64,000 bases of DNA. Origin: Anadara kagoshimensis (Eukaryota; Mollusca; Bivalvia; Arcoida; Arcidae). The notes beneath the pieces are model-generated. The model was not told the origin of the DNA. It did no database searches and saw only the letters and a program-made list of their open reading frames with translations. A program made the translations under genes and the position numbers. The first letter of the stretch is position 1. Each line of letters begins with the position of its first letter. This document shows positions 29,059 through 41,100 of this stretch, piece by piece. The stretch lies in NCBI GenBank assembly GCA_021292105.1, contig CM037857.1:43765464-43829463 (forward strand), read 5' to 3'.

Positions 29059-32000
29059 CTAGTAATTTGGAACCCAGTTACTGCCATCTTCCGGTAACAA
29101 CATTCCTCTGACAAGTAATATAACATCCACGATCCACCATATACCAACGCCACCTAGAGTCAATAATTTACCGACTGCTGTACCTGATTGAAAATAAAAA
29201 AAAAAAATAAATAAATCAATGCATGTCTATGTGTCTAGTATCCAAACTCGCCATTGGTTACTAATTTCTGATGAATTCTTTTAAATAGTGATAAATACTT
29301 TAAAAAGGACCATATTTTCAGAAATTTTAGAAATTTGGATACTAATGAAATTAAATTTGTGGAAACCAAGATGTGTCATGTATATACATGTGATAAACAA
29401 AGCTGTCGGAAGATCTGCCAATCTGTAGTAAATTGAGTCAGTGTTGGAAACAGCAGTCAGAGTCTGTGAGTGGTATCTTTTGGAAAAGACTGGTTACTTT
29501 TTCAACACTTTCCTATATACCACAATAGCTAAAGTGGAATATATCAAACAAGGATTGGATAATTGTTTTTACTTATTTAGAACACTGATTGTGTCCATAA
29601 AAACAACTCAAAACCTCCATCATCAAACTAACACCACATGCTCATTCTAGGTATATTACACTTAATACTGCAACAAACTCTTGGTAAGTAGAGAACTCAC
29701 TTTGTAAATTTGAGGTCAAATTTTTGTCAGGGTCAGAGCCAGGACTTGAAAATAGGTTCAGGAATGAAAGTAAAGAGTTCTTTATATTCAATAGTCAACT
29801 TTACCATCAGTATGGCCATGAAAAATAACCCTGATCACTACTCATAATTGTGTATGTCTTTTCATGCCTTGTCTTGTCTTGTTTGGCTGTTTCTATCACT
29901 ACATTTATCACAATGTGTTCTGGATTTATGCCAAACTCATTTCCACAACTACAAAACTAGTTTTATTTGCTTTTTCTCAATACATGTTTTTCAGCTACAA
30001 ATTTCTTCAATTAGATGCAAAACCCATAGCTGGTTGCATCACAATATAATTGTATTGTGCCCCAGGGACCATTGCTGTTAGATCCTGTAATTATGACCTG
30101 AACATGCACAATCTGTGAAGTTGGCCTTTAGGATAAGACACACCCATAGACCATACAGATTTCTTAAAAACTTGAAAACAAGTTATGACCAGTTTGAGTT
30201 ATCCCCCCTTTGACCATACTGTACAACTTTGATGTAAACAATTTACTGTTTTTCCTTCTCTATTTTCCCCTCTTGCAAATTATTTCCTTAGCTCAATTGG
30301 TGTAAATATATTTTTGTACTTTGGATATTTTGTCAACACTTGCAATAACTAGTTACACAATTTTGGTCACTTGCATTACTGATGGGGAATTGTATTCGGA
30401 ACGCTCGTCTAGTGCTATAAAATTAACACTGGTATAATATGTCATTCGAATATAATAAATGATGTATGGCAAGTAAATGTTGTACATCTTTGGAAAATAT
30501 CATATATAAGTACATGTAATGAAAAAAAAATAAAGACAAGTATACATATTTACAGACAGGCGAACAGAAATGATGATCAATGAGTTTGTGGGTGTTAAGT
30601 TGTCTTTGAACAGGCGAACAGAAATGATGATCAATGAGTTTGTGGGTGTTAAGTTGTCTTTGAACAGGCAAACAGAAATGATGATCAATGAGTTTGTGGG
30701 TGTTAAGTTGTCTTTGAACAGGCAAACAGAAATGATGATCAATGAGTTTGTGGGTGTTAAGTTGTCTTTGAACAGGCAAACAGAAATGATGATCAATGAG
30801 TTTGTGGGTGTTAAGTTGTCTTTGAACAGGCGAACAGAAATGATGATCAATGAGTTTGTGGGTGTTAAGTTGTCTTTGAACAGGCAAACAGAAATGATGA
30901 TCAATGAGTTTGTGGGTGTTAAGTTGTCTTTGAACAGGCAAACAGAAATGATGATCAATGAGTTTGTGGGTGTTAAGTTGTCTTTGAACAGGCAAACAGA
31001 AATGATGATCAATGAGTTTGTGGGTGTTAAGCTGTCTTTGAACAGGCAAACAGAAATGATGATCAATGAGTTTGTGGGTGTTAAGTTGTCTTTGAACAGG
31101 CAAACAGAAATGATGATCAATGAGTTTGTGGGTGTTAAGTTGTCTTTGAACAGGCGAACAGAAATGATGATCAATGAGTTTGTGGGTGTTAAGTTGTCTT
31201 TGAACAGGCAAACAGAAATGATGATCAATGAGTTTGTGGGAGTTAAGTTCTCTTTGAACAGGCAAACAGAAATGATGATCAATGAGTTTGTGGGTGTTAA
31301 GTTGTCTTTGAACAGGCAAACAGAAATGATGATCAATGAGTTTGTGGGTGTTAAGTTGTCTTTGAACAGGCAAACAGAAATGATGATCAATGAGTTTGTG
31401 GGTGTTAAGTTGTCTTTGAACAGGCAAACAGAAATGATGATCAATGAGTTTGTGGGTGTTAAGTTGTCTTTGAACAGGCAAACAGAAAAAATGATCAATG
31501 AGTTTGTGGGTGTTAAGTTTTCGTTGAACAGGCAAACAGAAATGATGATCAATGAGTTTGTGGGTGTTAAGCTGTCTTTGAACAGGCAAACAGAAATGAT
31601 GATCAATGAGTTTGTGGGTGTTAAGTTGTCTTTGAACAGGCAAACAGAAATGATGATCAATGAGTTTGTGGGTGTTAAGTTGTCTTTGAACAGGCAAACA
31701 GAAATGATGATCAATGAGTTTGTGGGTGTTAAGTTGTCTTTGAACAGGCAAACAGAAATGATGATCAATGAGTTTGTGGGTGTTAAGCTGTCTTTGAACA
31801 GGCAAACAGAAATGATGATCAATGAGTTTGTGGGTGTTAAGTTGTCTTTGAACAGGCAAACAGAAATGATGATCAATGAGTTTGTGGGTGTTAAGTTTTC
31901 GTTGAACAGGCGAACAGAAATGATGATCAATGAGTTTGTGGGTGTTAAGTTGTCTTTGAACAGGCAAACAGAAATGATGATCAATGAGTTTGTGGGTGTT

Positions 32001-35000
32001 AAGTTGTCTTTGAACAGGCAAACAGAAATGATGATCAATGAGTTTGTGGGTGTTAAGTTGTCTTTGAACAGGCAAACAGAAATGATGATCAATGAGTTTG
32101 TGGGTGTTAAGTTTTCGTTGAACAGGCAAACAGAAATGATGATCAATGAGTTTGTGGGTGTTAAGTTTTCGTTGAACAGGCAAACAGAAATGATGATCAA
32201 TGAGTTTGTGGGTGTTAAGTTGTCTTTGAACAGGCAAACAGAAATGATGATCAATGAGTTTGTGGGTGTTAAGTTTTCGTTGAACAGGCGAACAGAAATG
32301 ATGATCAATGAGTTTGTGGGTGTTAAGTTTTCGTTGAACAGGCAAACAGAAATGATGATCAATGAGTTTGTGGGTGTTAAGTTGTCTTTGAACAGGCAAA
32401 AAGAAATGATGATCAATGAGTTTGTGGGTGTTAAGTTGTCTTTGAACAGGCAAACAGAAATGATGATCAATGAGTTTGTGGGTGTTAAGTTGTCTTTGAA
32501 CAGGCAAACAGAAATGATGATCAATGAGTTTGTGGGTGTTAAGTTGTCTTTGAACAGGCAAACAGAAATGATGATCAATGAGTTTGTGGGTGTTAAGTTG
32601 TCTTTGAACAGGCAAACAGAAATGATGATCAATGAGTTTGTGGGTGTTAAGTTTTCGTTGAACAGGCAAACAGAAATGATGATCAATGAGTTTGTGGGTG
32701 TTAAGTTGTCTTTGAACAGGCAAACAGAAAAAATGATCAATGAGTTTGTGGGTGTTAAGTTGTCTTTGAACAGGCAAACAGAAAAAATGATCAATGAGTT
32801 TGTGGGTGTTAAGTTTTCGTTGAACAGGCAATGATGATCAATGAGTTTGTGGGTGTTAAGCTGTCTTTGAACAGGCAAACAGAAATGATGATCAATGAGT
32901 TTGTGGGTGTTAAGTTGTCTTTGAACAAGCAAACAGAAATGATGATCAATGAGTTTGTGGGCGTTAAGTTGTCTTTGAACAGGCAAACAGAAATGATGAT
33001 CAATGAGTTTGTGGGTGTTAAGCTGTCTTTGAACAGGCAAACAGAAATGATGATCAATGAGTTTGTGGGTGTTAAGTTGTCTTTGAACAGGCAAACAGAA
33101 ATGATGATCAATGAGTTTGTGGGTGTTAAGTTGTCTTTGAACAGGCAAACAGAAATGATGATCAATGAGTTTGTGGGTGTTAAGTTTTCGTTGAACAGGC
33201 GAACAGAAATGATGATCAATGAGTTTGTGGGTGTTAAGTTGTCTTTGAACAGGCAAACAGAAATGATGATCAATGAGTTTGTGGGTGTTAAGTTTTCGTT
33301 GAACAGGCGAACAGAAATGATGATCAATGAGTTTGTGGGTGTTAAGTTGTCTTTGAACAGGCAAACAGAAATGATGATCAATGAGTTTGTGGGTGTTAAG
33401 TTTTCGTTGAACAGGCGAACAGAAATGATGATCAATGAGTTTGTGGGTGTTAAGTTTTCGTTGAACAGGCAAACAGAAATGATGATCAATGAGTTTGTGG
33501 GTGTTAAGTTTTCGTTGAACAGGCGAACAGAAATGATGATCAATGAGTTTGTGGGTGTTAAGTTTTCGTTGAACAGGCGAACAGAAATGATGATCAATGA
33601 GTTTGTGGGTGTTAAGTTGTCTTTGAACAGGCAAACAGAAATGATGATCAATGAGTTTGTGGGTGTTAAGTTGTCTTTGAACAGGCAAACAGAAATGATG
33701 ATCAATGAGTTTGTGGGTGTTAAGTTGTCTTTGGACAGGCAAACAGAAATGATGATCAATGAGTTTGTGGGTGTTAAGTTTTCGTTGAACAGGCAAACAG
33801 AAATGATGATCAATGAGTTTGTGGGTGTTAAGCTGTCTTTGAACAGGCAAACAGAAATGATGATCAATGAGTTTGTGGGTGTTAAGTTGTCTTTGAACAG
33901 GCAAACAGAAATGATGATCAATGAGTTTGTGGGTGTTAAGTTGTCTTTGAACAGGCAAACAGAGATGATGATTCCTGAGTTTATGGGTGTTATATAAATC
34001 TGTATTGCTGTTTTAACAACATAATTAAAGCTGTTTATTATCATACACAAATATTTACCTGTATGACCTAGACAAAACCGATCCATCCCCAGAAATCCAA
34101 GTAAAACTGAGTAGATAAGTGTCGTAACAAAATAATGTCCATTGTACCTGGAAGTCAAATACAAAATATCCATGTAAACACTGATATCATAAATAATGCA
34201 AGTACATGTAATACTATTCTAGTGACATGAGTATATAAAATAAAAGTATTTAAACAAATTTTCAAGTAAAATATTACACCCAACCCAATGGCCCAATAAG
34301 TCACTTTAAATAAATCTGAATCATACATGTATGTATGTTTTGGCAAAATATTCTCATGCATGCTCACAAAATTGCTGGACAACTTGCAACCAGGACAACT
34401 CATATTTAACCCAAGACAACTTGTACCGATATTTTTTTACATCAAGACAACTCGTACCTAACCCAAGACAACTCCTACCCAGTAAAACAATTTAAGGAAA
34501 TTTAGGTGTTTTTTTTTCAAACTTGACTTACTACAGGTATTTATTAATTTTGCCATTTACACATACACACAAACATTAAAGTTTACAGTTGTTCTCCAGC
34601 AATTAAGTTGACAAACTTGTACAGGATATGCATGTATAATCAGTAAGTGAATTGATTGATAAAGAAATAATTATTTCAATATTTGTGGAGGGGCGTTTTC
34701 TAAAAAATGTCTTATAACTTTGAAAAGGTTAAAAAAAATTAATTTAAATATAGGAAAATAAAAATTATTTAAATTTTCTTAAATTAAAAAAGAAATCTGT
34801 AAAATTTTCTTGTGTACGAGTTGTCTCTAATTGTTTATGAGTTGTCTTTGGGTACGGGATGTCTTGGGTACAAATTGTCTTGGTATGGGTACAAGTTGAC
34901 CTGGGTGCGAGTTTTCTTAATACCCTCACAATTATCTTAAGTACTTTTAGCACTACTTCAAAATCAAGGTTTTAAACTGAAGAATTCATTTCGATAAAAA

Positions 35001-37863
35001 CTGTTTCAAATGTACAGTACTGGTACTTTATATTTAAAAATTAATTGTCATCAAACAACTACCAGTATGTATAGGTAAACAATATTGACATGTCTGTTTG
35101 ACCTTTGATTTAAATATTTATCACGGACCAAGTACATCTCTGTATAGGGAACACAGGTGTTTATTTATACATCGTGAAATAAACTCACCTCATAGAGTAA
35201 ACCTGTGCACTGTGTATGTATTAACTTGGATTTTAACACTAGTACTACCCATATATGTATGAATATTACTAATGAAAGGTCAAACAGACAGGTCAATTTT
35301 GTTTGCCTATAGCTCCAATCAAACCAAACTGATTCTCATCACTTATTAAAACATAAACTACTAAGTAAACATTAACTCATACTTAATGCAGGGAAATCCA
35401 TCCTTTAAGAATGTTCTATTTCCAAAACATTCTATATTTAGTAACACAGTACATGGAACAGGAGTCTTCTGTACCTCTTCATATCTCTCTCCTCCCACTG
35501 AAAAATAAAATATATACATTTGTAAATACAAATTAAAATCAATTGTAAAATCTATGAAAACAACCCAGAAAAAGTACATTAATACAATGACACCTTATTT
35601 GCACAAACAAAGAGAGACATACATAAGCAAAAATCTGGTTACATGGTCAAAGAACCAATTACACCATATATATATTACTATTATGTGTTCGAGTCAAGGC
35701 ATCCTATGAAGGATGATCCAGGATCCTACTCAGTAAATGGAAGAAGAAGATATACTTACTGTGTATTAGATAAGAAAACAACAGATCATTAACTTATATG
35801 CTTAATTGGCCTGGTGTAGGATTTTTTCATTGTTTGTTGTAGTACAATAACAGAGTTATTTCTCTTTGACTTCACACTCTTAAAAAAGTATTGATGTTTT
35901 ATGTCACATTGATGTGTATTTCATCCATGGTCAGGCGGTCATTTCTGGAATGGTGGAAGATCCAGAGTACCTAAAGAAAATCACATCCCTTCTGCAGGTA
36001 AAATGACATTTTACACTATGATCTTTCAGGGTATATTTAAACCTAGTGATCTGCAAGCCAGAAATTTGTCACTCAGTCATCCAGGCCTCTCTATGCTGTT
36101 TATTGACTCAAAGCTTCTGATATCCTCCGTATAAAACAGTATGAACATATGAATCATGTTTCCAGTCCCTGTTCATCATGTTCATCATATGAAAAATAAG
36201 ATTACACTTACTTTTAGACAGCCGTAACCTAGTTCTTTTTTCAGAGTCTCATTTCCATGCAAATCTAATGGTTCACTGCAGTTCAAAAACTCAATGGGCC
36301 TAAATTAAAATAAAAAGACAAAGAAATCATATATAGCATAGCTCATTCTATACCAATTAAGTAATTTAATACTAAAACAATTCAGTAATAAATAAATTTA
36401 TGTGTCTCATATATATTCAACATCAGGGCTCAGTCTCACTTTAAATGCAAAAGAATTGGTACATAGCAAAAATCCAAGAAGAACCAAGACTTTGAATTAT
36501 TCATCAAGATAAGATGTCACTGGTGCCCATTTTATTTGGGTTATCTGTCCCATTATTTGTCCCACATGACATCTAACAGGTTATGTTTCCATTTCTGGTA
36601 GCCAAAATTGTCATCTACTATTTTTTGAGAAATTCTTACATAAAGTAACCATTGTGAAAATTACTTCAAAAAGTTAAGAAAATTAATTTTCACAAATTAT
36701 GGAAATACAGTTACTAATAATTTTAAAATTGTGGAAGTCCAGGAAAGGGTGATGTTGGGATGTTAAAACACAGCATCTCAACATAATAAATTTATTTCTT
36801 GCATTTTTGATTTACTATTCAAATATCTTGCTACATTATTAATCACTGTCAAATTCAGATTCAAGTACTGTAGGAATTACTCTGTGAAATACTCTGTATT
36901 ACCACAGAAAATCAAATAAATTTGAATAAAGATTGATATTTTTCACTTACTTGTACCTAGTCATAACATGAAATCGTTAGGCGCATCCGCGACTGTCATA
37001 AAGTATGTCTGTAAAAGGAAAATGTTGGCGTTGTAGGGATTTTACATGGCGAAAATGGCGAATTTTATACTGGAAATGATGCCATAGGTGATGTTTTACG
37101 TCATATGTGCAACAGAATTGGCCATTTGCCTGATTTTTCACCATGTTAAATCCCCATAGCGCCAACATTTTACCCTGTTCAGATATAATCTGGGCTAATC
37201 GCGGATGCGCACACAGATTTCCTGTTACAACTAGGTACAAGTAAGTGAAAAATATCAATCTATATTCAAATTTATTTGATTTTCTATGGATATAAAGAGT
37301 ATTTCACTGTCACAAACAGAGTGGTTCCTACAGTAAATGAAATAAAGCAAACATTAACCATTATTCAAAATCCATTAGATTTTTACAAAAATATTCCATA
37401 TAAACCGTCACAATCACATTGACAGTGTTTAATCTAAGATTTTTTCAGAAGGGGACATTGATTTTTAAAAACTTTCCTCAAAAAATGCCATAACATCTCT
37501 GAAAGGAGTGATGGATCAGAGGACTTTTTACCAGGTAACCCAGCAGAAGTAGAATATACTAGATCTATGTCATTTCTGGTGCGACAACAAATATTATGGT
37601 GTAGTATTATTACTGTAGACATTTGACATTTTTATCTCTAAAATTAGTACTTCATTTTATTTTAACCAGCTAAAAGAAAGTGTATAACCTGATGACTTAT
37701 GACACGAAACTTACAAATATTTACAATGAACAAGTGGAGCATGAGGGATGTACGTTGAATCACAATCGGGTCCATAACATTTAGTTTGTGACGCTGCTTG
37801 AACAGTTATCAAAGAATACAACAAAATGCACCACAATAACATCCCGAAATCCGCATAAATCAT
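29059..37863 (-). CDS. TM2D2: TM2D2, TM2 domain-containing protein 2, 5 coding exons
   Basis: Small membrane protein of the TM2D/amaretto-almondex family; its biochemical role is unsettled, and fly homologues are linked to Notch signalling and ageing phenotypes (from memory). Exons: 37715-37863, 36212-36299, 35383-35497, 34059-34147, 29059-29183. Start [19 protein letters not shown] is a signal peptide. It is followed by a Cys-rich lumenal part ([49 protein letters not shown]) and then the TM2 domain: [49 protein letters not shown]. The end LPEDGSNW before VPNY and stop matches human TM2D2. Length about 188 residues against 214 in human. The other phases agree, but joining exon 2 to exon 3 is one base short. 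Intron 4 holds the 54-bp minisatellite. Confidence 0.95.
30352..30445. repeat. Short dispersed repeat fragment
   Basis: 'Cgtctagtgctataaaattaacactggtataatatgt' recurs as 'cgtccagtgctgtaaaattaaaactggtataatatgt' at 52300-52340 and 'cgtctagtgctgtaaaattatatttggtataatatgt' at 52992-53030. Class unknown. Confidence 0.55.
30557..33995. repeat. 54-bp minisatellite, ~64 units, in TM2D2 intron 4
   Basis: Unit: 'caggcRaacagaaatgatga', 'tcaatgagtttgtgggtgtt', 'aagttgtctttgaa'. Main variants are G/A in the first block, and ttgtctttg / ctgtctttg / ttttcgttg near the end. Rare ones are 'gaaaaaatgatc' (31485, 32729, 32783) and a shortened unit at about 32829. Because 54 is 18 codons and the unit lacks stops in several frames, it yields open frames of 754, 388, 802, 454 and 1152 codons on both strands. 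The last unit decays at 33964-33995. It lies wholly within an intron. Confidence 0.97.
34370..34925. repeat. Inverted-repeat element in TM2D2 intron 3
   Basis: The left part (34375-34485) repeats 'aacccaagacaactygtacc'. The right part (34810-34920) carries its reverse complements such as 'gtacgagttgtctc', 'ttgggtacgggatgtcttgggtac' and 'gggtacaagttgacctgggt'. Between them is AT-rich filler. A long-armed MITE or fold-back element is the likely explanation. Confidence 0.6.
36866..37335. mobile_element. 470-bp MITE-like element with ~90-bp terminal inverted repeats, copy 1
   Basis: The left arm starts ACTGTAGGAATTACTCTGTG, continues through 'gaaaatcaaataaatttgaa', and ends with CACTTACTTGTACCTAG. 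The right arm, CTAGGTACAAGTAAGTG through 'ttcctacagt', is its reverse complement with few differences. The middle includes 'cgcatccgcgactg' and 'ctaatcgcggatgcg'. Related copy at 46767-47385. It lies in TM2D2 intron 1; the minus-strand frame over it is not a gene. Confidence 0.85.
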
Positions 37864-38182
37864 TAAATCTTCACATTTTCACTCTGGGAGAAAAATAAAT
37901 GATCAATGTAGTTTTAAAGCATATAACAAATGGTTATTTTGTGATAGTTACAAACGTTTTAAAGAGGGTGCATAAGGTAATTATCGTCCTTTGATTTAGT
38001 TAAACTCAACAGTACTTTAAAAACTAAGTTAGTATAGACTTTTTCATTCGGATTAAAAATAAAGTTGTAGTTCAAATTTTGGCCAATAGGTGGTTTTCTT
38101 ATCCAGTTCTCACCTGTGTAGCGAAATACAGTACCTGTCATTTTAGTTTCACTTTCCACGTCTTTCGTGTTGGTGTTTCAAG
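37864..38182. promoter_or_regulatory. Shared upstream region of TM2D2 (-) and STX18 (+)
   Basis: Only 319 bp separate the two start codons, which diverge, so both promoters must lie here or in unseen 5' exons. A CCAAT box is at 38083-38087 (GGCCAATAGG), about 95 bp from the STX18 ATG. Nearby CACCTG (about 38111) and CCACGTC (38156) are E-box-like. A bidirectional promoter is inferred; no TATA box is convincing for either side. Confidence 0.55.
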
Positions 38183-41100
38183 ATGACAGATGTAACAAAT
38201 CTATTCAAGGCCACTGTCAAAACACTCAAATCCAGGAAGAAAATATTAACTGGGAAAAATGATGCTGTTACAACAGAAATATTGCCGGTGTCTAAACAAA
38301 GATGTGATTTTGAGATGAAAGCAAAAGAATTGGTAAACATTTATGTTTGCATGCATGCAGATTGAGTATTCATTCTTGTAAAGGTTCATTCAGTTGTGCA
38401 GAAGAAACCCGTAATCAACACCTGATACCCGTTTAACAGTGTGTAGTGCATTTTCGCTTTGGTAAACATACTGTTCACTGCAAGTGCACATGCATGGTCA
38501 ATAGAGACCCCTACAACAGTGTGCATGTTCAGTTTTGCTTTGGAGAACAAATTCAAAACAGCAGTCAATTTTTGAATTGACTCGAAAGGTGCTTGCCTTC
38601 AGATCATAAGACCACTTCCAACTAAATAGAGATTTGGGGATTGACTGCAAGCTGCTTTTTGGACAATGTGCAGTTGTCAGACTCAACAATTTAACCTCAA
38701 AAATGTGTAGCTTAATGTTTTGATAAAATTTTGGTCTGAGGATAAATTCTGAGTATAACACAGAATTGTCATTTGAAATTTAGCACTTGCATGTAAAACA
38801 TTCAATCTGATGAGACACACCCCTAAATGAACAGCCTCTAACTGCTGTATATATTTAAAAATTAACCTACAACATTCCTACTCCTGACTATCAGCAGCCA
38901 TTTTTATATTACAGATCACACCTGGAATAATTATGTTCAAAGTAACAAAATGAAACCAAAATGTAATCACAGCAAAATTTTGAACATCAACTCTAGGCAT
39001 GATCTGTAATTACTTCTATGTTTCAATCCACAGATCTTGCATAGAAAACAATCTATCCTTAGTGTTTCTTGGAGTTAAGGCCCTTTGAACATGCTGAACT
39101 CAGACTTTTCTGCTAATAAACTTCTATTTGTAATAGCTTTAGGTATGTTAACTGGCTCACTAAGGTTCTTTCATGTGTAAATACTCTCCAGGTGTGCAAG
39201 ACAGGGATCCAGTGTTGTACATTTGTTTAAAAATGGCTTCCTGATGTCATGGTCATGAAAGTGACAATCTTTAGCTGCCAATCAGGATCTTAAGCTGTCT
39301 TGATTTAAAGGAGGAAACAAGCAATGGGATCAAAAATTCAAAACCAAGTATTATACAGCGTATCCATGTTTTGTCAAGTCAAATATTGGAATGCTTACGA
39401 CTGATTTTGTAAAACTTATGATCAAAATTTACCCAAAATTACTCCTAGTCTCAAGAAAGGGTAGGCAAGTATGAATATGTTAAAATCTTACCAATTTCCA
39501 TCAGTATTGAGATAAAGAATCAAAAGAATACTTTTGTTTCAATAGGTTGCTATGCAGTCAGTGCTAGATGATAGACTGAATTATTTCTGTCATCAGCAAC
39601 CCTTTTTATTGATGATAGAGGCCCGTCCATCAACCATAAAAAGAGTCATTGATGACAGAAATGATTCAGTCTAGACTAGATGTCTGCATGACTGACATTC
39701 TTTTTAAAATTATTATCATTATTTTTAAGTTATTATCAGCATTTCCTGTTTATTGTAGTTAAGCAGTATAACCAAGCTAAGAGATTTCCTTTTGGAGCAC
39801 AGGAAAGCCTATGTAAATGCAGGAAGGTATATTTTTTTTGTATTCCAGACAAGGACTCAACCCCATGATTTTGGATTTATAAGTTCATGGCAGTAGTCAT
39901 TAATTTGTATTGTCAGACATCTTTCCCTTTGAAATGAGAGTCACACACTAAACTTTTTAGAGTCCCAGAATGGGATTGGAACCCTTGATCTTACAACCAT
40001 AAGTTCCATGACAATACTGGTAGTGATTTACTTGTATTGTTTTACATTCTGGTTGACGTATGTTGCCTGTTGCCAAGGGCATCTGTTTTATATCCGAGTA
40101 AATTTCTACATGCATAGTTCATCCATTATTTGATGGCAATGTATACACAGGGATTTGTCTAGTAATCTTGAGAAAGGGACCTTAGAGTGAGTTAGGAAAA
40201 TCAACGGACAAAATCCACTTTTGGGTAATATGAGAAAGAAAGATGCTCTTATTTACTCATTTTGACATCTCTTAATAATTATCATGCAGCACTGCATGTG
40301 CAAACGTGTTTCAAAGAAGTTGCATTCCAGACTAGTATCATATATATGTACAAGCTAAGGGTTTTTTTTTTCAGTTTGACCAATGGTCATTTCTATGAGT
40401 CAGTTAGGAGATATTTACTGGCATGATTGGGGAAAATACTAGTATATGTTTTTGGCATTGGGAATTGGTCTTTTATTCGGACCTATGACTATGAGTGGCA
40501 AGGAAAATCCCTGATACAGTCAGTCTATTTTGTTCTTAGGGTTATTATAACAAATAAAGTGTGAGACAGCATTATTATACACTAATGATGAGATTAATAG
40601 AATTTTACACCGGCAACAGTAAAAGACAGAGCTATCTCTGTCGTACACTATTACAGGTGTAGGATTCTTTTTTTCTTACATATTCGCAGCATAAAAACAT
40701 TATTTGTAAACAAAAAATTGCATCAAACATTCAGTTTTCAGGCCATGATCGTTGGCCTCTGAAAAGGACATAGTCGATATTTGTTGACATCCTCACGTCA
40801 ATTGATTATGACGTCATCAAGTAAGTGTGTGTAAGTGATTGTGACGTTGAGAAAAGTGATCTCATCCCTAGGGTGAGACAGGAAAATGTCACATGGGTAA
40901 AAATGCGGGATTCCATGTCTCATGTGCAAGATATCATTATGTCTGACTGTATACATTGTTTTCACTGGCCTGTGTTTATAAACAGTGCACCACTGTATCT
41001 TTGTCCACATTATATTATCAGTGTTAAATGTTCATGATTTCAGTCATTTAGTAGCAGAAACATCCAAGATGTCTGACACAGAAAGAGATAAGATAGACAC

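Noticed and set aside
30423..34173. Very long open frames (up to 1152 codons) encoding 18-residue repeats on both strands
   Set aside because: They are translations of the 54-bp minisatellite, open in several frames on both strands at once, and lie within TM2D2 intron 4. No splice or start context supports an independent gene.
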